From: Paludibacter sp963678465
GTDB taxonomy: Bacteria > Bacteroidota > Bacteroidia > Bacteroidales > Paludibacteraceae
Length of the DNA stretch: 64,000 nucleotides
Direction: 5' to 3'
NCBI GenBank assembly: GCA_963678465.1
Contig: OY782858.1
Location: 124,001-188,000, forward strand
Shown: in pieces, positions 26,526 to 36,078 of the stretch
How the letters are laid out: every line of letters begins with the position of its first letter
How positions within the stretch are numbered: position 1 is the first letter of the stretch
Position numbers and translations under genes: made by a program
The notes under the pieces: generated by a model
What the model was told of the DNA's origin: nothing
Seen by the model: the letters and a program-made list of their open reading frames with translations, nothing else
The model's database searches: none

Positions 26526-28772
26526 CTAATCGCTTATTTTGTTGAAATCATCAGAATTGTAAAGGTTCATTTGTGCACGCATCAGATTGGCCGATTTCAT
26601 TGCCATGATCTTTGTTTCGTTCAGGATATTCAGATAGAGTATACTGTTGCGCGTACCTGTTTCTTTTTCCTTGGTACGTTTGATTTGTTTTTTTACCAAT
26701 TCAGAATACAAATCAAGTATTGTAGCCCTGCGTTCTTTAATTTTTTCGAGCCCGGAATAGTCATTGTTTTTAATCATATCGGTGTATTCGTGGAAAGCAG
26801 CAATAAATGAACCGCCAAGTTCTTTCAGGTCTTCAATTTGTTCCTTGCTGAATCCTTCGTGCGCATTGTCTATAAAATCGTAACCAGATTTGGTAATGTA
26901 GCGGAGCGATACCGATATTTCGTAAGAATAATCCACAGCCTGAATGTAGTATTGGCCTGTGTCTAAAGATGTTTGGTTCAGTCGTTGCAATGTTGGTAGC
27001 ACCTCGTAGGCTCTACGGCGTTTGCATTTTCCGTGAAATTCGTCGGCCACTTTGTAAAGCTTCGACAAGCTTTTACGGTCTTCCTTAAATAAACCATCCA
27101 ATACACCCTGATATACTTCGATTGTGGTTGCTACGGCTTGTTCTATTTGTTCAGTAGCATTTACAACAATGTCGTGTTCATTGTTGAGATGTGTATCTTC
27201 TTCGTTTATTTCGTTTCTCACACGTTTTTTGTGTACGCGTGCAAATTGGAAAAACAAGAATGCAACCATAAGTATGGAACCTACGATGGCATAAATACCG
27301 CCATACATGAGCGCAAATGCAACTAAAGCAGCTACCGAGAAAGCAATAATGGCAGTAAGAAACCAACCGCTAATTACCGTGAGCACACCGGTAATACGAT
27401 ACACCGCACTTTCGCGTCCCCATGCTTTGTCGGCCAGCGACGAACCCATCGCTACCATAAAAGTTACATAGGTAGTTGAAAGTGGTAGTTTGAGGTCGGT
27501 ACCCACCGAAATAAGTAATGCCGAAACAGTAAGATTGACAGATGCCCGTATCAGGTCGAAGGAAGCATCTCCTTTTTCCTCGCTCGAAAGAGGCTTAAAC
27601 CGGCTCTCCAAAAAGCTTGATACTTTCTGTGGCATTATTTTGTCCATCATTTTGCTGAAATTTACGGCATTTCGAACCAGTTTTCGCGATGCTCCTGTAG
27701 AGGAAAAACGTTCAATCCCTTCATCCTGACGTGATAGGTTTACCTCAGTTTTCGTAACGCTTTTGGCTTTTTTTGAGAACCACAATGCCAACACCATTAT
27801 AATACCAGCCCCGAACAAATATCTCCAGTCCACATTTACCGGATCGGCCAGTTGATTCATCATTAGAGTATCCACTGAACCTCCCGATGCAGCGACTCCT
27901 GATGCAATTTCGAACGAACTTAATCCGGCCATAAATACACCGATAAAGTTAACAAGATCGTTTCCTGCAAAGGATAGTGCCAAAGCGGATGTGCCGGCCA
28001 GGATGATGATTTTGAGGATATTTATTTTGAAAACATGTTGAAGTAAGGCCATAAGAGCCGTCCAGCTCAGCCATGTGTAAAGTAATACTATTCCTATGTT
28101 GTCGTGGATATAAATGACAGTGTCCTTTGACAGTAATGTCGTGTTTTTTAGTCCTTTGAAAATAGCAAAGTAAGTGATGGCAGTCAGTGCAATTCCTCCC
28201 CAGAGGGCTCCGAAGTAATTGAAGGATTTCTTGTATTTAAACGAAAAAACAAGGCGTGAAACCCACATAATGCCAGACCCAAACACGAAGGCAATAACCA
28301 CAGAAACTAAAATGCCGGAAATGATAGCAAAGGCTTTTCCTGTGTTGATATAGTCGATGAGGAAGCCCGAATCAGTTTGCCATATATTGACCAAAGCTAC
28401 AGCTACAGCTGCGCCAAGTAATTCAAAGATAAGGGAAACTGTGGTGGAAGTCGGTAGTCCGAAGGTGTTGAAAACATCCAACAAAATAACATCGGTAACC
28501 ATCACCGCCAAAAACAACATCATGATTTGTGGAAATGTAAACATTCCGGGATGAAAAACTCCGCTTCGGGCTATTTCCATCATTCCACTCGAAAACAATG
28601 AGCCAATTAAGATGCCAATTGATGCTACTGTAAGAATGACCCAAAGTGGAGCTACTTTAGATCCAATACTTGAGTTCAGAAAGTTAACGGCATCATTTGC
28701 TACTCCTACTACCAGATCGAGCGCCGCAAGACCCAATAACACAATTACAATTACAATGTAAATAGTATCCAT
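26526..28772 (-). CDS. PiT-family inorganic phosphate transporter with C-terminal DUF47 (PhoU-like) domain
   Basis: The 748-aa product has two PiT halves, each with the signature: GVANDAVN at residues 23-30 and GNDLVN near residue 270. About ten or more helices run to residue 515. The last 200 residues are soluble and helical (HDIVVNATEQIEQAVATTIEVYQGVLDGL…), matching DUF47/PhoU-like partners that in many bacteria are separate proteins encoded next to pit. Here transporter and putative regulator are one chain. The likely substrate is phosphate with H+ or Na+; sulfate is a less likely alternative. Confidence 0.88.
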   Translation of the reverse strand: MDTIYIVIVIVLLGLAALDLVVGVANDAVNFLNSSIGSKVAPLWVILTVASIGILIGSLFSSGMMEIARSGVFHPGMFTFPQIMMLFLAVMVTDVILLDVFNTFGLPTSTTVSLIFELLGAAVAVALVNIWQTDSGFLIDYINTGKAFAIISGILVSVVIAFVFGSGIMWVSRLVFSFKYKKSFNYFGALWGGIALTAITYFAIFKGLKNTTLLSKDTVIYIHDNIGIVLLYTWLSWTALMALLQHVFKINILKIIILAGTSALALSFAGNDLVNFIGVFMAGLSSFEIASGVAASGGSVDTLMMNQLADPVNVDWRYLFGAGIIMVLALWFSKKAKSVTKTEVNLSRQDEGIERFSSTGASRKLVRNAVNFSKMMDKIMPQKVSSFLESRFKPLSSEEKGDASFDLIRASVNLTVSALLISVGTDLKLPLSTTYVTFMVAMGSSLADKAWGRESAVYRITGVLTVISGWFLTAIIAFSVAALVAFALMYGGIYAIVGSILMVAFLFFQFARVHKKRVRNEINEEDTHLNNEHDIVVNATEQIEQAVATTIEVYQGVLDGLFKEDRKSLSKLYKVADEFHGKCKRRRAYEVLPTLQRLNQTSLDTGQYYIQAVDYSYEISVSLRYITKSGYDFIDNAHEGFSKEQIEDLKELGGSFIAAFHEYTDMIKNNDYSGLEKIKERRATILDLYSELVKKQIKRTKEKETGTRNSILYLNILNETKIMAMKSANLMRAQMNLYNSDDFNKISD

Positions 28773-28966
28773 CTATGTTTTTTTATTTGGTCGCAAAATT
28801 ACATACAATCCTTTTTAATATAATCAACAATTTTATTAAATATATGTTTCAAAAACATTACAAAAACATTACAAAAATACATATCAGGCTTAGAAATTGG
28901 ATATTTAGAATAAATTTGGAGATTTAGAAATGTATGCTTATTTTTACACTCTGATTAATAATCTTT

Positions 28967-30244
28967 TTGATGGAACTACTTGTATTAGCTTTATTATTCT
29001 TATTCAACGGATTTTTTGCATTGTCGGAAATTGCACTTGTGTCAAGTAAAAAAGCACGACTCGAACAAATGCGGTTAAAAGGAAGTAAAGGTGCAGCCAT
29101 AGCTTTATTGCTTCAGAAGGATTCGGAAGATTTTCTATCGGCCATTCAGGTGGGTATCACCCTTATTGGTATTGTTACCGGTGTTTATGGTGGTGTGAAT
29201 ATTGCTGATGACATTACGCCCTTTATCGCTAGTTCGGCTTTACTACACCCTTATGCTGCCGAAATTGCCATGACACTTACGATAGTAGTTATTACTTATC
29301 TTTCTATTATTGTAGGAGAACTTGCTCCTAAAACCATAGCTTTGAGCAATCCCGAAAAAACAGCCCGGATTGTGGCTCCCTATGTTTATTATTTCAGTAA
29401 ATTGCTTTTCCCCTTCGTGTGGCTATTGTCCGAATCAACTAATCTGATAATGAAACTTCTTGGCGTGAAAAAACAAAACGACCAAATTACTGAAACCGAA
29501 CTGCGTCAGATGATTAAGCTGGCTTCGAACGAAGGAGTGATTGAAGAAGAGCAAAATGATATTCACGAAAATGTGTTTTATTTTTCGGATAAAAAAGCAC
29601 ATCATTTAATGACGCACCGCACCGACATTGAATGGGTGGATTTGAATAAACCATTGCCTGAAGTAACCGAAAAGATTGAATCGGTTCATCACAGTAAAAT
29701 TGTATGTTGCCGCGACAATATGGATAATTTTCAGGGCGTTTTATATGTTAAGGATTATTATAAAGCGCTGAGTAAAAACAAAAACATAAATATCGAAGAC
29801 CTGATTGTTGAACCTATCATACTTCCCGAAAATGCCGAAGCACACAAGGTGCTGAATGAGTTACGTCAAAACGAAAGTCGTGTTTGCTTTATTGTGAACG
29901 AGTATGGCGGATTTGAAGGCGTGATAACTCTCTACGATATTATGGAAAATCTGGTGGGTGATATACCCGAAGCCGGTGAATCATCAGAGCCCGATATGTT
30001 TGTGCGCGATGATGATTCGGTGCTTGTGAATGGTGATGCTCCTGTGGAGATTCTGACAGATATTATCGAAGAATTTGAAGTAGACTTTAGTAAAATTGAC
30101 TATAATACAGTGGCAGGATTTGTGCTTTCGCAATTGAATGCAATTCCATCTGTTGGCGACAAATTTGTGTATATGCGGCACTCGTTCGAAGTGGTGGATA
30201 TGGATGCCAATCGCATTGACAAGTTACTCATCACTAAATTGTAA
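28967..30244 (+). CDS. CNNM/HlyC-CorC family transporter (DUF21 + CBS + CorC domains)
   Basis: The 425-aa product has a DUF21/CNNM membrane domain (about 1-185, with VGELAPKTIALSNPEKTA), two CBS domains (about 205-325) and a C-terminal CorC_HlyC domain (about 340-425, DDDSVLVNGDAPVEILTDIIEEF). Members export divalent cations such as Mg2+ or Co2+; one Bacteroidota branch is the gliding protein GldE. Neither gld genes nor cation genes are nearby, so the general name is used. A TAAATTTG box at 28911-28918 is a possible -7 element. Confidence 0.88.
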   Translation: MMELLVLALLFLFNGFFALSEIALVSSKKARLEQMRLKGSKGAAIALLLQKDSEDFLSAIQVGITLIGIVTGVYGGVNIADDITPFIASSALLHPYAAEIAMTLTIVVITYLSIIVGELAPKTIALSNPEKTARIVAPYVYYFSKLLFPFVWLLSESTNLIMKLLGVKKQNDQITETELRQMIKLASNEGVIEEEQNDIHENVFYFSDKKAHHLMTHRTDIEWVDLNKPLPEVTEKIESVHHSKIVCCRDNMDNFQGVLYVKDYYKALSKNKNINIEDLIVEPIILPENAEAHKVLNELRQNESRVCFIVNEYGGFEGVITLYDIMENLVGDIPEAGESSEPDMFVRDDDSVLVNGDAPVEILTDIIEEFEVDFSKIDYNTVAGFVLSQLNAIPSVGDKFVYMRHSFEVVDMDANRIDKLLITKL

Positions 30245-30293
30245 CTTTTTTGCGCTGAATTCGAATTTTAATCAAATTAATCACAACACAAAG

Positions 30294-30328
30294 AAAAACC
30301 CCTTACAATTTTAGTTGCAAGGGGTTTT
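30294..30328. terminator. Bidirectional terminator between the CNNM gene and groEL
   Basis: The stem AAAACCCCTT (30295-30304) pairs with AAGGGGTTTT (30319-30328), extended inside by ACAA/TTG pairing. It lies between convergent genes. Confidence 0.8.
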
Positions 30329-30380
30329 GGTTTTATATAGTTTCCATAGGGTTGCGCCTGCGGGGAGATAGTTCTTAATT

Positions 30381-30412
30381 AATGCATAATTCATAATTAT
30401 GAATTATGCATT
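30381..30412. repeat. Perfect 32-bp palindrome downstream of groEL
   Basis: AATGCATAATTCATAA (30381-30396) is followed without spacer by its exact reverse complement (30397-30412). It sits 11 bp past the groEL stop. It may be a second terminator-like hairpin or a dispersed palindromic repeat. Confidence 0.7.
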
Positions 30413-30423
30413 GTGGATTGATT

Positions 30424-32055
30424 TTACATCATGCCGCCCATTCCGCCGCCCATAGGCATTTGTGGAGCTGCGTTTTCTTCTTTCTTTTCGGTGATCACAC
30501 ATTCTGTAGTGAGGAACATGCCAGCGATAGAAGCAGCATTTTCCAGGGCTACGCGACAAACTTTAGCAGGATCGACTACACCTGCAGCGAAGAAGTTTTC
30601 ATACACATCGGTACGGGCATTGTAACCATAGTCGCCTTTGCCTTCGCGTACTTTCTGTACAACAACGGCTCCCTCTTTTCCGGCATTGAAAACAATCTGA
30701 CGAAGTGGTTCTTCGATGGCACGTTTTACGATGTCCACTCCGATGGCTTCATCTTCGTTTGTTACTTTAAGTCCTGTAAGTGAGTCAATAGCGCGGATAT
30801 AAGCTACGCCACCGCCCGGTACAATACCTTCTTCGATAGCTGCACGAGTTGCACTCAAAGCATCGTCTACACGGTCTTTTTTCTCTTTCATTTCTACTTC
30901 CGATCCGGCTCCAACGTAAAGCACGGCTACACCGCCTGATAATTTAGCCAAGCGCTCCTGCAATTTTTCGCGGTCGTAATCCGAAGTTGTAGTGGCAATC
31001 TGCGCTTTGATTTGGGCAATACGGTTCGAAATACTTTCTTTTGCACCTGCTCCGTTTACAATCACAGTATTGTCTTTGTTGACAGTTATTTTTTCGGCAG
31101 TTCCAAGCATTTCCAGTGTGGCTTGTTCCAAAGTAATTCCTTTTTCTTCCGAAATAACAACACCGCCAGTCAATACGGCTATGTCTTCGAGCATTTCCTT
31201 GCGGCGATCACCAAAACCTGGAGCTTTAACTGCACATATCTTGAGCTGAGCGCGCAGACGATTGACAACTAAAGTCGTCAGGGCTTCGCTGTCCACATCT
31301 TCGGCAATGATCAATAATGGACGACCCGATTGAACGGCTGGTTCCAGCACCGGAAGTAATTCTTTGAGATTGGAGATTTTTTTGTCGTAGATAAGGATAT
31401 AAGGTTTATCCATTTCTACTTCCATTTTTTCGGTATTTGTAACGAAATAAGCCGAGATATATCCACGGTCGAACTGCATACCTTCAACTACTTCGATGGT
31501 TGTGTCAGTTCCTTTGGCTTCTTCTATTGTGATAACGCCATCTTTCGAAACTTTACGCATAGCATCGGCAATCAGCTTGCCTATTTCTTCGTCGTTGTTT
31601 GCCGAAATAGAGGCCACTTGTTCAATTTTGTCATAATCGTCACCTACAATCTGTGCTTGTGAAGCTATATTTTTCACCACTTGCGCTACGGCTTTGTCTA
31701 TTCCGCGTTTCAAATCCATTGGGTTGGCGCCGGCAGTAACATTTTTCAATCCTACGCTTACGATGGATTGTGCTAATACAGTGGCAGTTGTTGTTCCGTC
31801 TCCTGCATCCTCACCTGTTTTTGAAGCTACTTCCTTTACAAGTTGTGCTCCAAGGTTTTGGAATGGATCTTCTAGCTCAATTTCTTTAGCTACAGTCACA
31901 CCGTCTTTTGTGATATGTGGAGCGCCAAATTTCTTTTCTATAATTACATTACGGCCTTTAGGTCCCAACGTTACTTTAACTGCATTTGCCAAACTGTCGA
32001 CTCCTTTTTTTAGTTGGTCGCGGGCATCGATATTGAATAAAATCTCTTTTGACAT
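30424..32055 (-). CDS. groEL: Chaperonin GroEL (60 kDa)
   Basis: The 543-aa product is a canonical GroEL: KFGAPHITKDGVTVAKEIELEDPFQNLGAQLVKEVASKTGEDAGDGTTTATVLAQ in the ATPase site, GIVPGGGVAYIRA, and the Gly/Met-rich C-terminal tail. It forms the double-ring folding chamber with GroES. The ATG at 32055 lies 5 bp from the end of a 123-bp inverted-repeat element (32061-32183). In the mRNA a run of G from that element sits where a ribosome binding site would be. Confidence 0.98.
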   Translation of the reverse strand: MSKEILFNIDARDQLKKGVDSLANAVKVTLGPKGRNVIIEKKFGAPHITKDGVTVAKEIELEDPFQNLGAQLVKEVASKTGEDAGDGTTTATVLAQSIVSVGLKNVTAGANPMDLKRGIDKAVAQVVKNIASQAQIVGDDYDKIEQVASISANNDEEIGKLIADAMRKVSKDGVITIEEAKGTDTTIEVVEGMQFDRGYISAYFVTNTEKMEVEMDKPYILIYDKKISNLKELLPVLEPAVQSGRPLLIIAEDVDSEALTTLVVNRLRAQLKICAVKAPGFGDRRKEMLEDIAVLTGGVVISEEKGITLEQATLEMLGTAEKITVNKDNTVIVNGAGAKESISNRIAQIKAQIATTTSDYDREKLQERLAKLSGGVAVLYVGAGSEVEMKEKKDRVDDALSATRAAIEEGIVPGGGVAYIRAIDSLTGLKVTNEDEAIGVDIVKRAIEEPLRQIVFNAGKEGAVVVQKVREGKGDYGYNARTDVYENFFAAGVVDPAKVCRVALENAASIAGMFLTTECVITEKKEENAAPQMPMGGGMGGMM

Positions 32056-32060
32056 GATTT

Positions 32061-32183
32061 TGCCCCCTAACCCCCTAAAGGGGGAATACGCCGGGGTAAG
32101 CGAGTTTTAATTAATTAAACAATGTTTTTTTTATTTACAATTTATCTGCGCACTTTATTCCCCCTTTAGGGGGTTAGGGGGCA
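32061..32183. repeat. 123-bp inverted-repeat (MITE-like) element between groES and groEL
   Basis: Two 27-bp arms, 32061-32087 and 32157-32183, are perfect reverse complements separated by 69 bp. Each arm also has internal complementarity (CCCCCTAA and TTAGGGGG-type runs). The element fills almost the entire intercistronic gap, leaving 10 bp after the groES stop and 5 bp before the groEL ATG. There is no coding capacity, so it would be non-autonomous if mobile. Confidence 0.8.
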
Positions 32184-32193
32184 GGTTTCTACA

Positions 32194-32463
32194 TTAAATT
32201 ATTGCCAAAATATCCGATTGTTTCATAATCAGGTATTTTTCACCTTCCCATTCGAGTTCGGTACCGGCATATTTGCCATACAATACGGTATTGCCAACTG
32301 CAACCACCATTTCTTCATCTTTTGTTCCGTTGCCAACTGCTAGTACTTCACCTTTGAGAGGTTTTTCTTTGGCTGAATCAGGAATAATAATTCCACTTAC
32401 TGTCTTTTGTTCTGCCGGTGCAGGTTTTACCAACACACGGTCGGCTAATGGTTTAATGTTCAT
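32194..32463 (-). CDS. groES: Co-chaperonin GroES (10 kDa)
   Basis: The 89-aa product is counted from the ATG at 32463 (MNIKPLADRVLVKPAPAEQKT); an upstream in-frame extension is not part of the family. The mobile loop (APAEQKTVSGIIIPDSAKEKP) and the roof motif (VLYGKYAGTELEWEGEKYLIM) are present. It forms the heptameric lid of GroEL, whose gene follows across the inverted-repeat element. No CIRCE-type operator or clear TAnnTTTG box is visible upstream. Confidence 0.96.
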   Translation of the reverse strand: MNIKPLADRVLVKPAPAEQKTVSGIIIPDSAKEKPLKGEVLAVGNGTKDEEMVVAVGNTVLYGKYAGTELEWEGEKYLIMKQSDILAII

Positions 32464-32655
32464 AATTACTGTATTTATATGTTTAATGTTTATATGTTGT
32501 TTTTTATAACCCAAAAAATTCATGATCGAATACATGAAAATTTGTGTCAAATCCGTCACCTGACTATCAGAATTTGTGCCAAAGCAATGTGAAGCTATTT
32601 TTGACAGCTATAACGATGGATCGACTGAAAAGTTGAGACTTTGGCTGACAAGTTG

Positions 32656-33540
32656 TCATTTTTGCAGCGATGTTTTACAAAGATAAAGTAGTTTGTAAAG
32701 GTCGAAAAGCAGAAGAGAGGGGCGAGGACTGTGTAATTGACGGCGAAGTGCCATTCGGAGTGCATCGAAACTAAAAGCGCAGAAAGTAAGAAGTCCGTAT
32801 TTCTTCAGCGTTATAAAATGATGAAGGAGTTTTGATTCATCAACGAGGTAAGGAAATCGATTTGTTTTCCAGAGCAATAAGAGGTTGCGGGTCGCTTCCT
32901 CGGTTTTCTGTAGAAAAACATCATTCTTGTCCAATCCTTTGTGAATCAATGGATTTTCAATTTGAATAAAATCAAAGTCCAGCTCATGTAATTGATGCCC
33001 GAAAAGCATATCTTCGTGACCATAACCACGAATGGTCTCATCGAACCGAACTTTATTGAACAGAGATTTTGAAATCATGAAGTTAAAAGTGGAGAAATTA
33101 TTTTTATCTCTCTCCATGGCCGAACGCGCTTCACGCATTCTTCCGTATTTTAAGCGCAGGCTGTAATCGGGATTGTTTTCGTTTGGATTGTAAGTTGTAC
33201 CTCCAATAACGATACAATCTTCCTTGCAAAAAGAAATGTATTTTTCAACAAAATGAGTTGAATTGACTTCGGCATCGCAATCGATGAACAAAAGATGTTC
33301 ATATTTTGCTTCATCGACCAATTGGTTTCTTATGGCTGAACGGCCTGAATTTTTCTCGTGGACAATATAAGTACAGTTTTCAAATGTTTTCACACTTTTA
33401 TTTTCGTTTAAGAACAAAGTAGAACCATCTTCCATTACAATAATCTCAAAATCGACATAGGTTTCCATGGCCTGCTTGTGAAGCTCGGATACCAAATCGG
33501 TAATGTTGTGATTGTATGTTGGAATAAGTATGGAAAGCAT
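32656..33540 (-). CDS. Glycosyltransferase family 2 with galactosyltransferase-like C-terminus
   Basis: The 294-aa product has the GT-A start MLSILIPTYNHNITDLV and the metal-binding FIDCDAEV (DxD-type, about 85-92). A GYGHEDMLFG motif near residue 172 is seen in the C-terminal galactosyltransferase-like segment of GT2/GT7 enzymes. It would transfer a sugar from a nucleotide donor to a glycan or lipid. It starts 28 bp after the stop of a small membrane protein gene on the same strand, so the two likely form one unit. The acceptor is unknown. Confidence 0.85.
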   Translation of the reverse strand: MLSILIPTYNHNITDLVSELHKQAMETYVDFEIIVMEDGSTLFLNENKSVKTFENCTYIVHEKNSGRSAIRNQLVDEAKYEHLLFIDCDAEVNSTHFVEKYISFCKEDCIVIGGTTYNPNENNPDYSLRLKYGRMREARSAMERDKNNFSTFNFMISKSLFNKVRFDETIRGYGHEDMLFGHQLHELDFDFIQIENPLIHKGLDKNDVFLQKTEEATRNLLLLWKTNRFPYLVDESKLLHHFITLKKYGLLTFCAFSFDALRMALRRQLHSPRPSLLLFDLYKLLYLCKTSLQK

Positions 33541-33568
33541 TTTTTTATTTATCTGATAATTATAGTTT

Positions 33569-34120
33569 TTAGTTGTACTTCTTGTGTTTTAGTTTCCAGA
33601 ATAAGCTTCGTAAAACAATGTAAAACAGAAGGCAAATAATGATACCTGCAAGTATTGAAGCTGCATACCATTTCGAAGAGGATACGAAAGAACCAAAACG
33701 AGCATGGGACGCCGAAATTTCGGGAAAAAGTTTAAGGAATACAAAAGTATTAATATTTTCAATACAATCAATTAAACCAACAAAAAACGGAAACCAACGG
33801 ATTACTGAAATTTTTTCGCCCAAACGTCCTGAATTATTCAAGAGGTATTTTAAAATGAAAAATGTAAGCACGCAGTAAATCAGTATGTAAACGTAATCGA
33901 GTATAAGAAAACTGTAATATTGTTGGATACCTTCGTGCCCGATTGAAGTAAATAACGAGTTTATGTCTGATAAGGTATACTGAGGCAACAAATCAAGTGA
34001 AAGTAAGTTTTTATCAGGTGCACTTACATCGAAGCGAGGAAGCAACCACCCGTAGAAGACAAAAAAGCCTGCACTCAACAGGGCAATAATAGCTATATTT
34101 CTCTTGTTTTGAAGTGTCAT
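33569..34120 (-). CDS. Small polytopic membrane protein of unknown function
   Basis: I do not recognise this 183-aa protein. It has four likely helices, at about 9-30, 68-92, 105-128 and 150-172. A periplasmic or cytosolic loop at 32-66 lies between the first two, and the C-terminus is basic (WKLKHKKYN). It is the first gene of a likely pair with the GT2 glycosyltransferase and reads away from the MBL hydrolase gene. A role in glycan or envelope synthesis is only a guess from that pairing. Confidence 0.75.
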   Translation of the reverse strand: MTLQNKRNIAIIALLSAGFFVFYGWLLPRFDVSAPDKNLLSLDLLPQYTLSDINSLFTSIGHEGIQQYYSFLILDYVYILIYCVLTFFILKYLLNNSGRLGEKISVIRWFPFFVGLIDCIENINTFVFLKLFPEISASHARFGSFVSSSKWYAASILAGIIICLLFYIVLRSLFWKLKHKKYN

Positions 34121-34370
34121 TGCCTTTTTATATAGTTAATAAGACCTTTGCAAATATAGTAAATACTTTTTCGAAAACTGATTTATAAACAAATAATTCC
34201 TATCTCTGTATTAAAAGAAAGGATTTAGCGGGTTCAAAAAATGGACGTTGTGGATTGTTTTATACTATTTTATAGTTAAGTTTGTTGTCGCTTAACGTTA
34301 TTTCCGATTATTTGTAGTCGTCGTATCGTTTTTAGTGTTAATTTTGTAGTTTTAAAAAAGGAGACTTATA

Positions 34371-35177
34371 ATGGATAGATTACGCTTTCAGAGTTTGGCA
34401 AGCGGGAGTAGTGGAAATTGTTATTTTATTGGAAATGCTTCATATGGATTTTTAATCGATGCAGGGATCGGAGTTCGCACCATTCGCAAGTGTTTGCGAA
34501 ATTTAGGGCTGGATTTCAGGAATATATATGGGGTATTTGTTACACACGATCATGCCGATCATATTAAAGCTGTAGGAACTCTCGGCGAAAGATATAAAGT
34601 GCCGGTGTATGCTACCCGCATGACGCACGAAGGAATTAAACGGAGTTATTGTGTGACCGAAAAATTATATGAAAGCAAAAGATTCATCGAAAAGTTTGAA
34701 ACCATAGAGCTGGGAGATTTTAAAGTGACGGCTTTTCCGGTGTCGCACGATGCCTCAGACAATGTTGGATATACGGTGGAATATAAGGGAAAAAGATTTA
34801 CTTTTGCTACCGATCTTGGATATGTTTGCGAGCATGCAACCGCTCACCTGCAACAGGCTGATTTTATGGTTTTCGAAGCCAATTACGACCAGCAAATGCT
34901 GGACGGGGGTGCTTATCCGATTCATCTGAAAAACAGGATAAAAGCAAAAACGGGTCATTTGAGCAACGATCAGGCGGGCGTTTTCCTTGCCGAAAATTAT
35001 AGCGAACGGATGAAAAATATTTTTCTTTGTCACCTGAGTCGAGAAAATAATTTACCTGAATTGGCTTTTTCGACAATTGAAAATTATTTAGGACAAAAGG
35101 ATATAAAAGTAGGAAAAGATATAGAACTGGTGGTTTTAGATCGTTATACACCTTCCGAACTTTATGTTTTCGACTGA
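34371..35177 (+). CDS. MBL-fold metallo-hydrolase (WalJ/YycJ-like)
   Basis: The 268-aa product starts FQSLASGSSGNCYFIG, the hallmark of the YycJ/WalJ branch, and has the zinc-binding THDHADH at 58-64. A further metal His lies in PVSHDA and an Asp in FATDLG. The family is linked to DNA double-strand nuclease activity and cell-wall control, but a general metallo-hydrolase name is safest. Unusually for this phylum a good purine-rich AAGGAG (34359-34364) precedes the start. A TAATTTTG box (34339-34346) is a possible -7 element. Confidence 0.88.
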   Translation: MDRLRFQSLASGSSGNCYFIGNASYGFLIDAGIGVRTIRKCLRNLGLDFRNIYGVFVTHDHADHIKAVGTLGERYKVPVYATRMTHEGIKRSYCVTEKLYESKRFIEKFETIELGDFKVTAFPVSHDASDNVGYTVEYKGKRFTFATDLGYVCEHATAHLQQADFMVFEANYDQQMLDGGAYPIHLKNRIKAKTGHLSNDQAGVFLAENYSERMKNIFLCHLSRENNLPELAFSTIENYLGQKDIKVGKDIELVVLDRYTPSELYVFD

Positions 35178-35273
35178 TTTAAGTTGCTTGCAAAGAGTAT
35201 ATTTATAAAATACAAATTACGATTTCAGATTCACAAAATACAAGAGTAATATAAATTACTAAAATTCAATGTT

Positions 35274-36014
35274 ATGCCATCGAACTTAGTCATTATCCCT
35301 ACCTACAACGAAAAAGAAAACATCGAAAGTATCATTCGTGCGGTTTTTTCGCAGCCATTGTTGTTTCATGTGTTAATCATTGAAGATGGCTCGCCCGATG
35401 GAACATCTGAAATAGTGAAAACCATGCAAACTGAATTCCCGACGCAACTTTTCATGATCGAGCGTAAAGGAAAACTGGGATTGGGCACGGCTTATATAAC
35501 TGGTTTTAAGTGGGCGTTGGCTCATAATTATGAGTATATTTTCGAAATGGATGCCGATTTCTCGCATAATCCAAAAGACTTACCCCGACTTTACGATGCA
35601 TGTGCCAATATGGGTGCTGATGTGGCCATCGGTTCACGTTATGTAACAGGTGTGAATGTTGTAAACTGGCCTATAGGTCGTGTGTTAATGTCGTATTTTG
35701 CATCGAAATATGTGCGTTTCGTATTGGGGATGAACATTGCCGATACCACAGCCGGATTCAAATGTTATCGCAGAGAAGTGCTCGAAACCATAGAATTGGA
35801 TAATGTCCGTTTTAAAGGTTATGCATTTCAGGTGGAAATGAAATTTACAGCATATAAATGTGGATTTGTGTTGAAAGAAGTTCCTATTATTTTTATCAAT
35901 CGGGAATTGGGAACGTCAAAAATGAGCGGAGGAATTTTTGGAGAAGCATTTTTCGGGGTCATTCAACTTAAAATAAACAGTTGGGTGCGTAAATTTCCAA
36001 AAAAGAAAATTTGA
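35274..36014 (+). CDS. Polyprenol monophosphomannose synthase-like glycosyltransferase (GT2)
   Basis: The 246-aa product matches the DPM1-type group: LVIIPTYNEKENI at the N-terminus, EDGSPDGT at about 37-44, FEMDADFSH (DxD) near 90, and DTTAGFKCYRREVL. It lacks the extra C-terminal membrane domain of longer homologues. It would load mannose or another hexose onto polyprenyl phosphate at the inner membrane. pyrC follows 64 bp later in the same direction. Confidence 0.88.
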   Translation: MPSNLVIIPTYNEKENIESIIRAVFSQPLLFHVLIIEDGSPDGTSEIVKTMQTEFPTQLFMIERKGKLGLGTAYITGFKWALAHNYEYIFEMDADFSHNPKDLPRLYDACANMGADVAIGSRYVTGVNVVNWPIGRVLMSYFASKYVRFVLGMNIADTTAGFKCYRREVLETIELDNVRFKGYAFQVEMKFTAYKCGFVLKEVPIIFINRELGTSKMSGGIFGEAFFGVIQLKINSWVRKFPKKKI

Positions 36015-36078
36015 ATAAATATAGATTCAAACTGAATATTCATTATCAATATTGAATAATAATATCAAAAACAGTACT

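Noticed and set aside
28851..28880. Tandem AAAAACATTAC repeats before the CNNM gene
   Set aside because: Only two full copies and a partial one in AT-rich sequence; too little to support a function.
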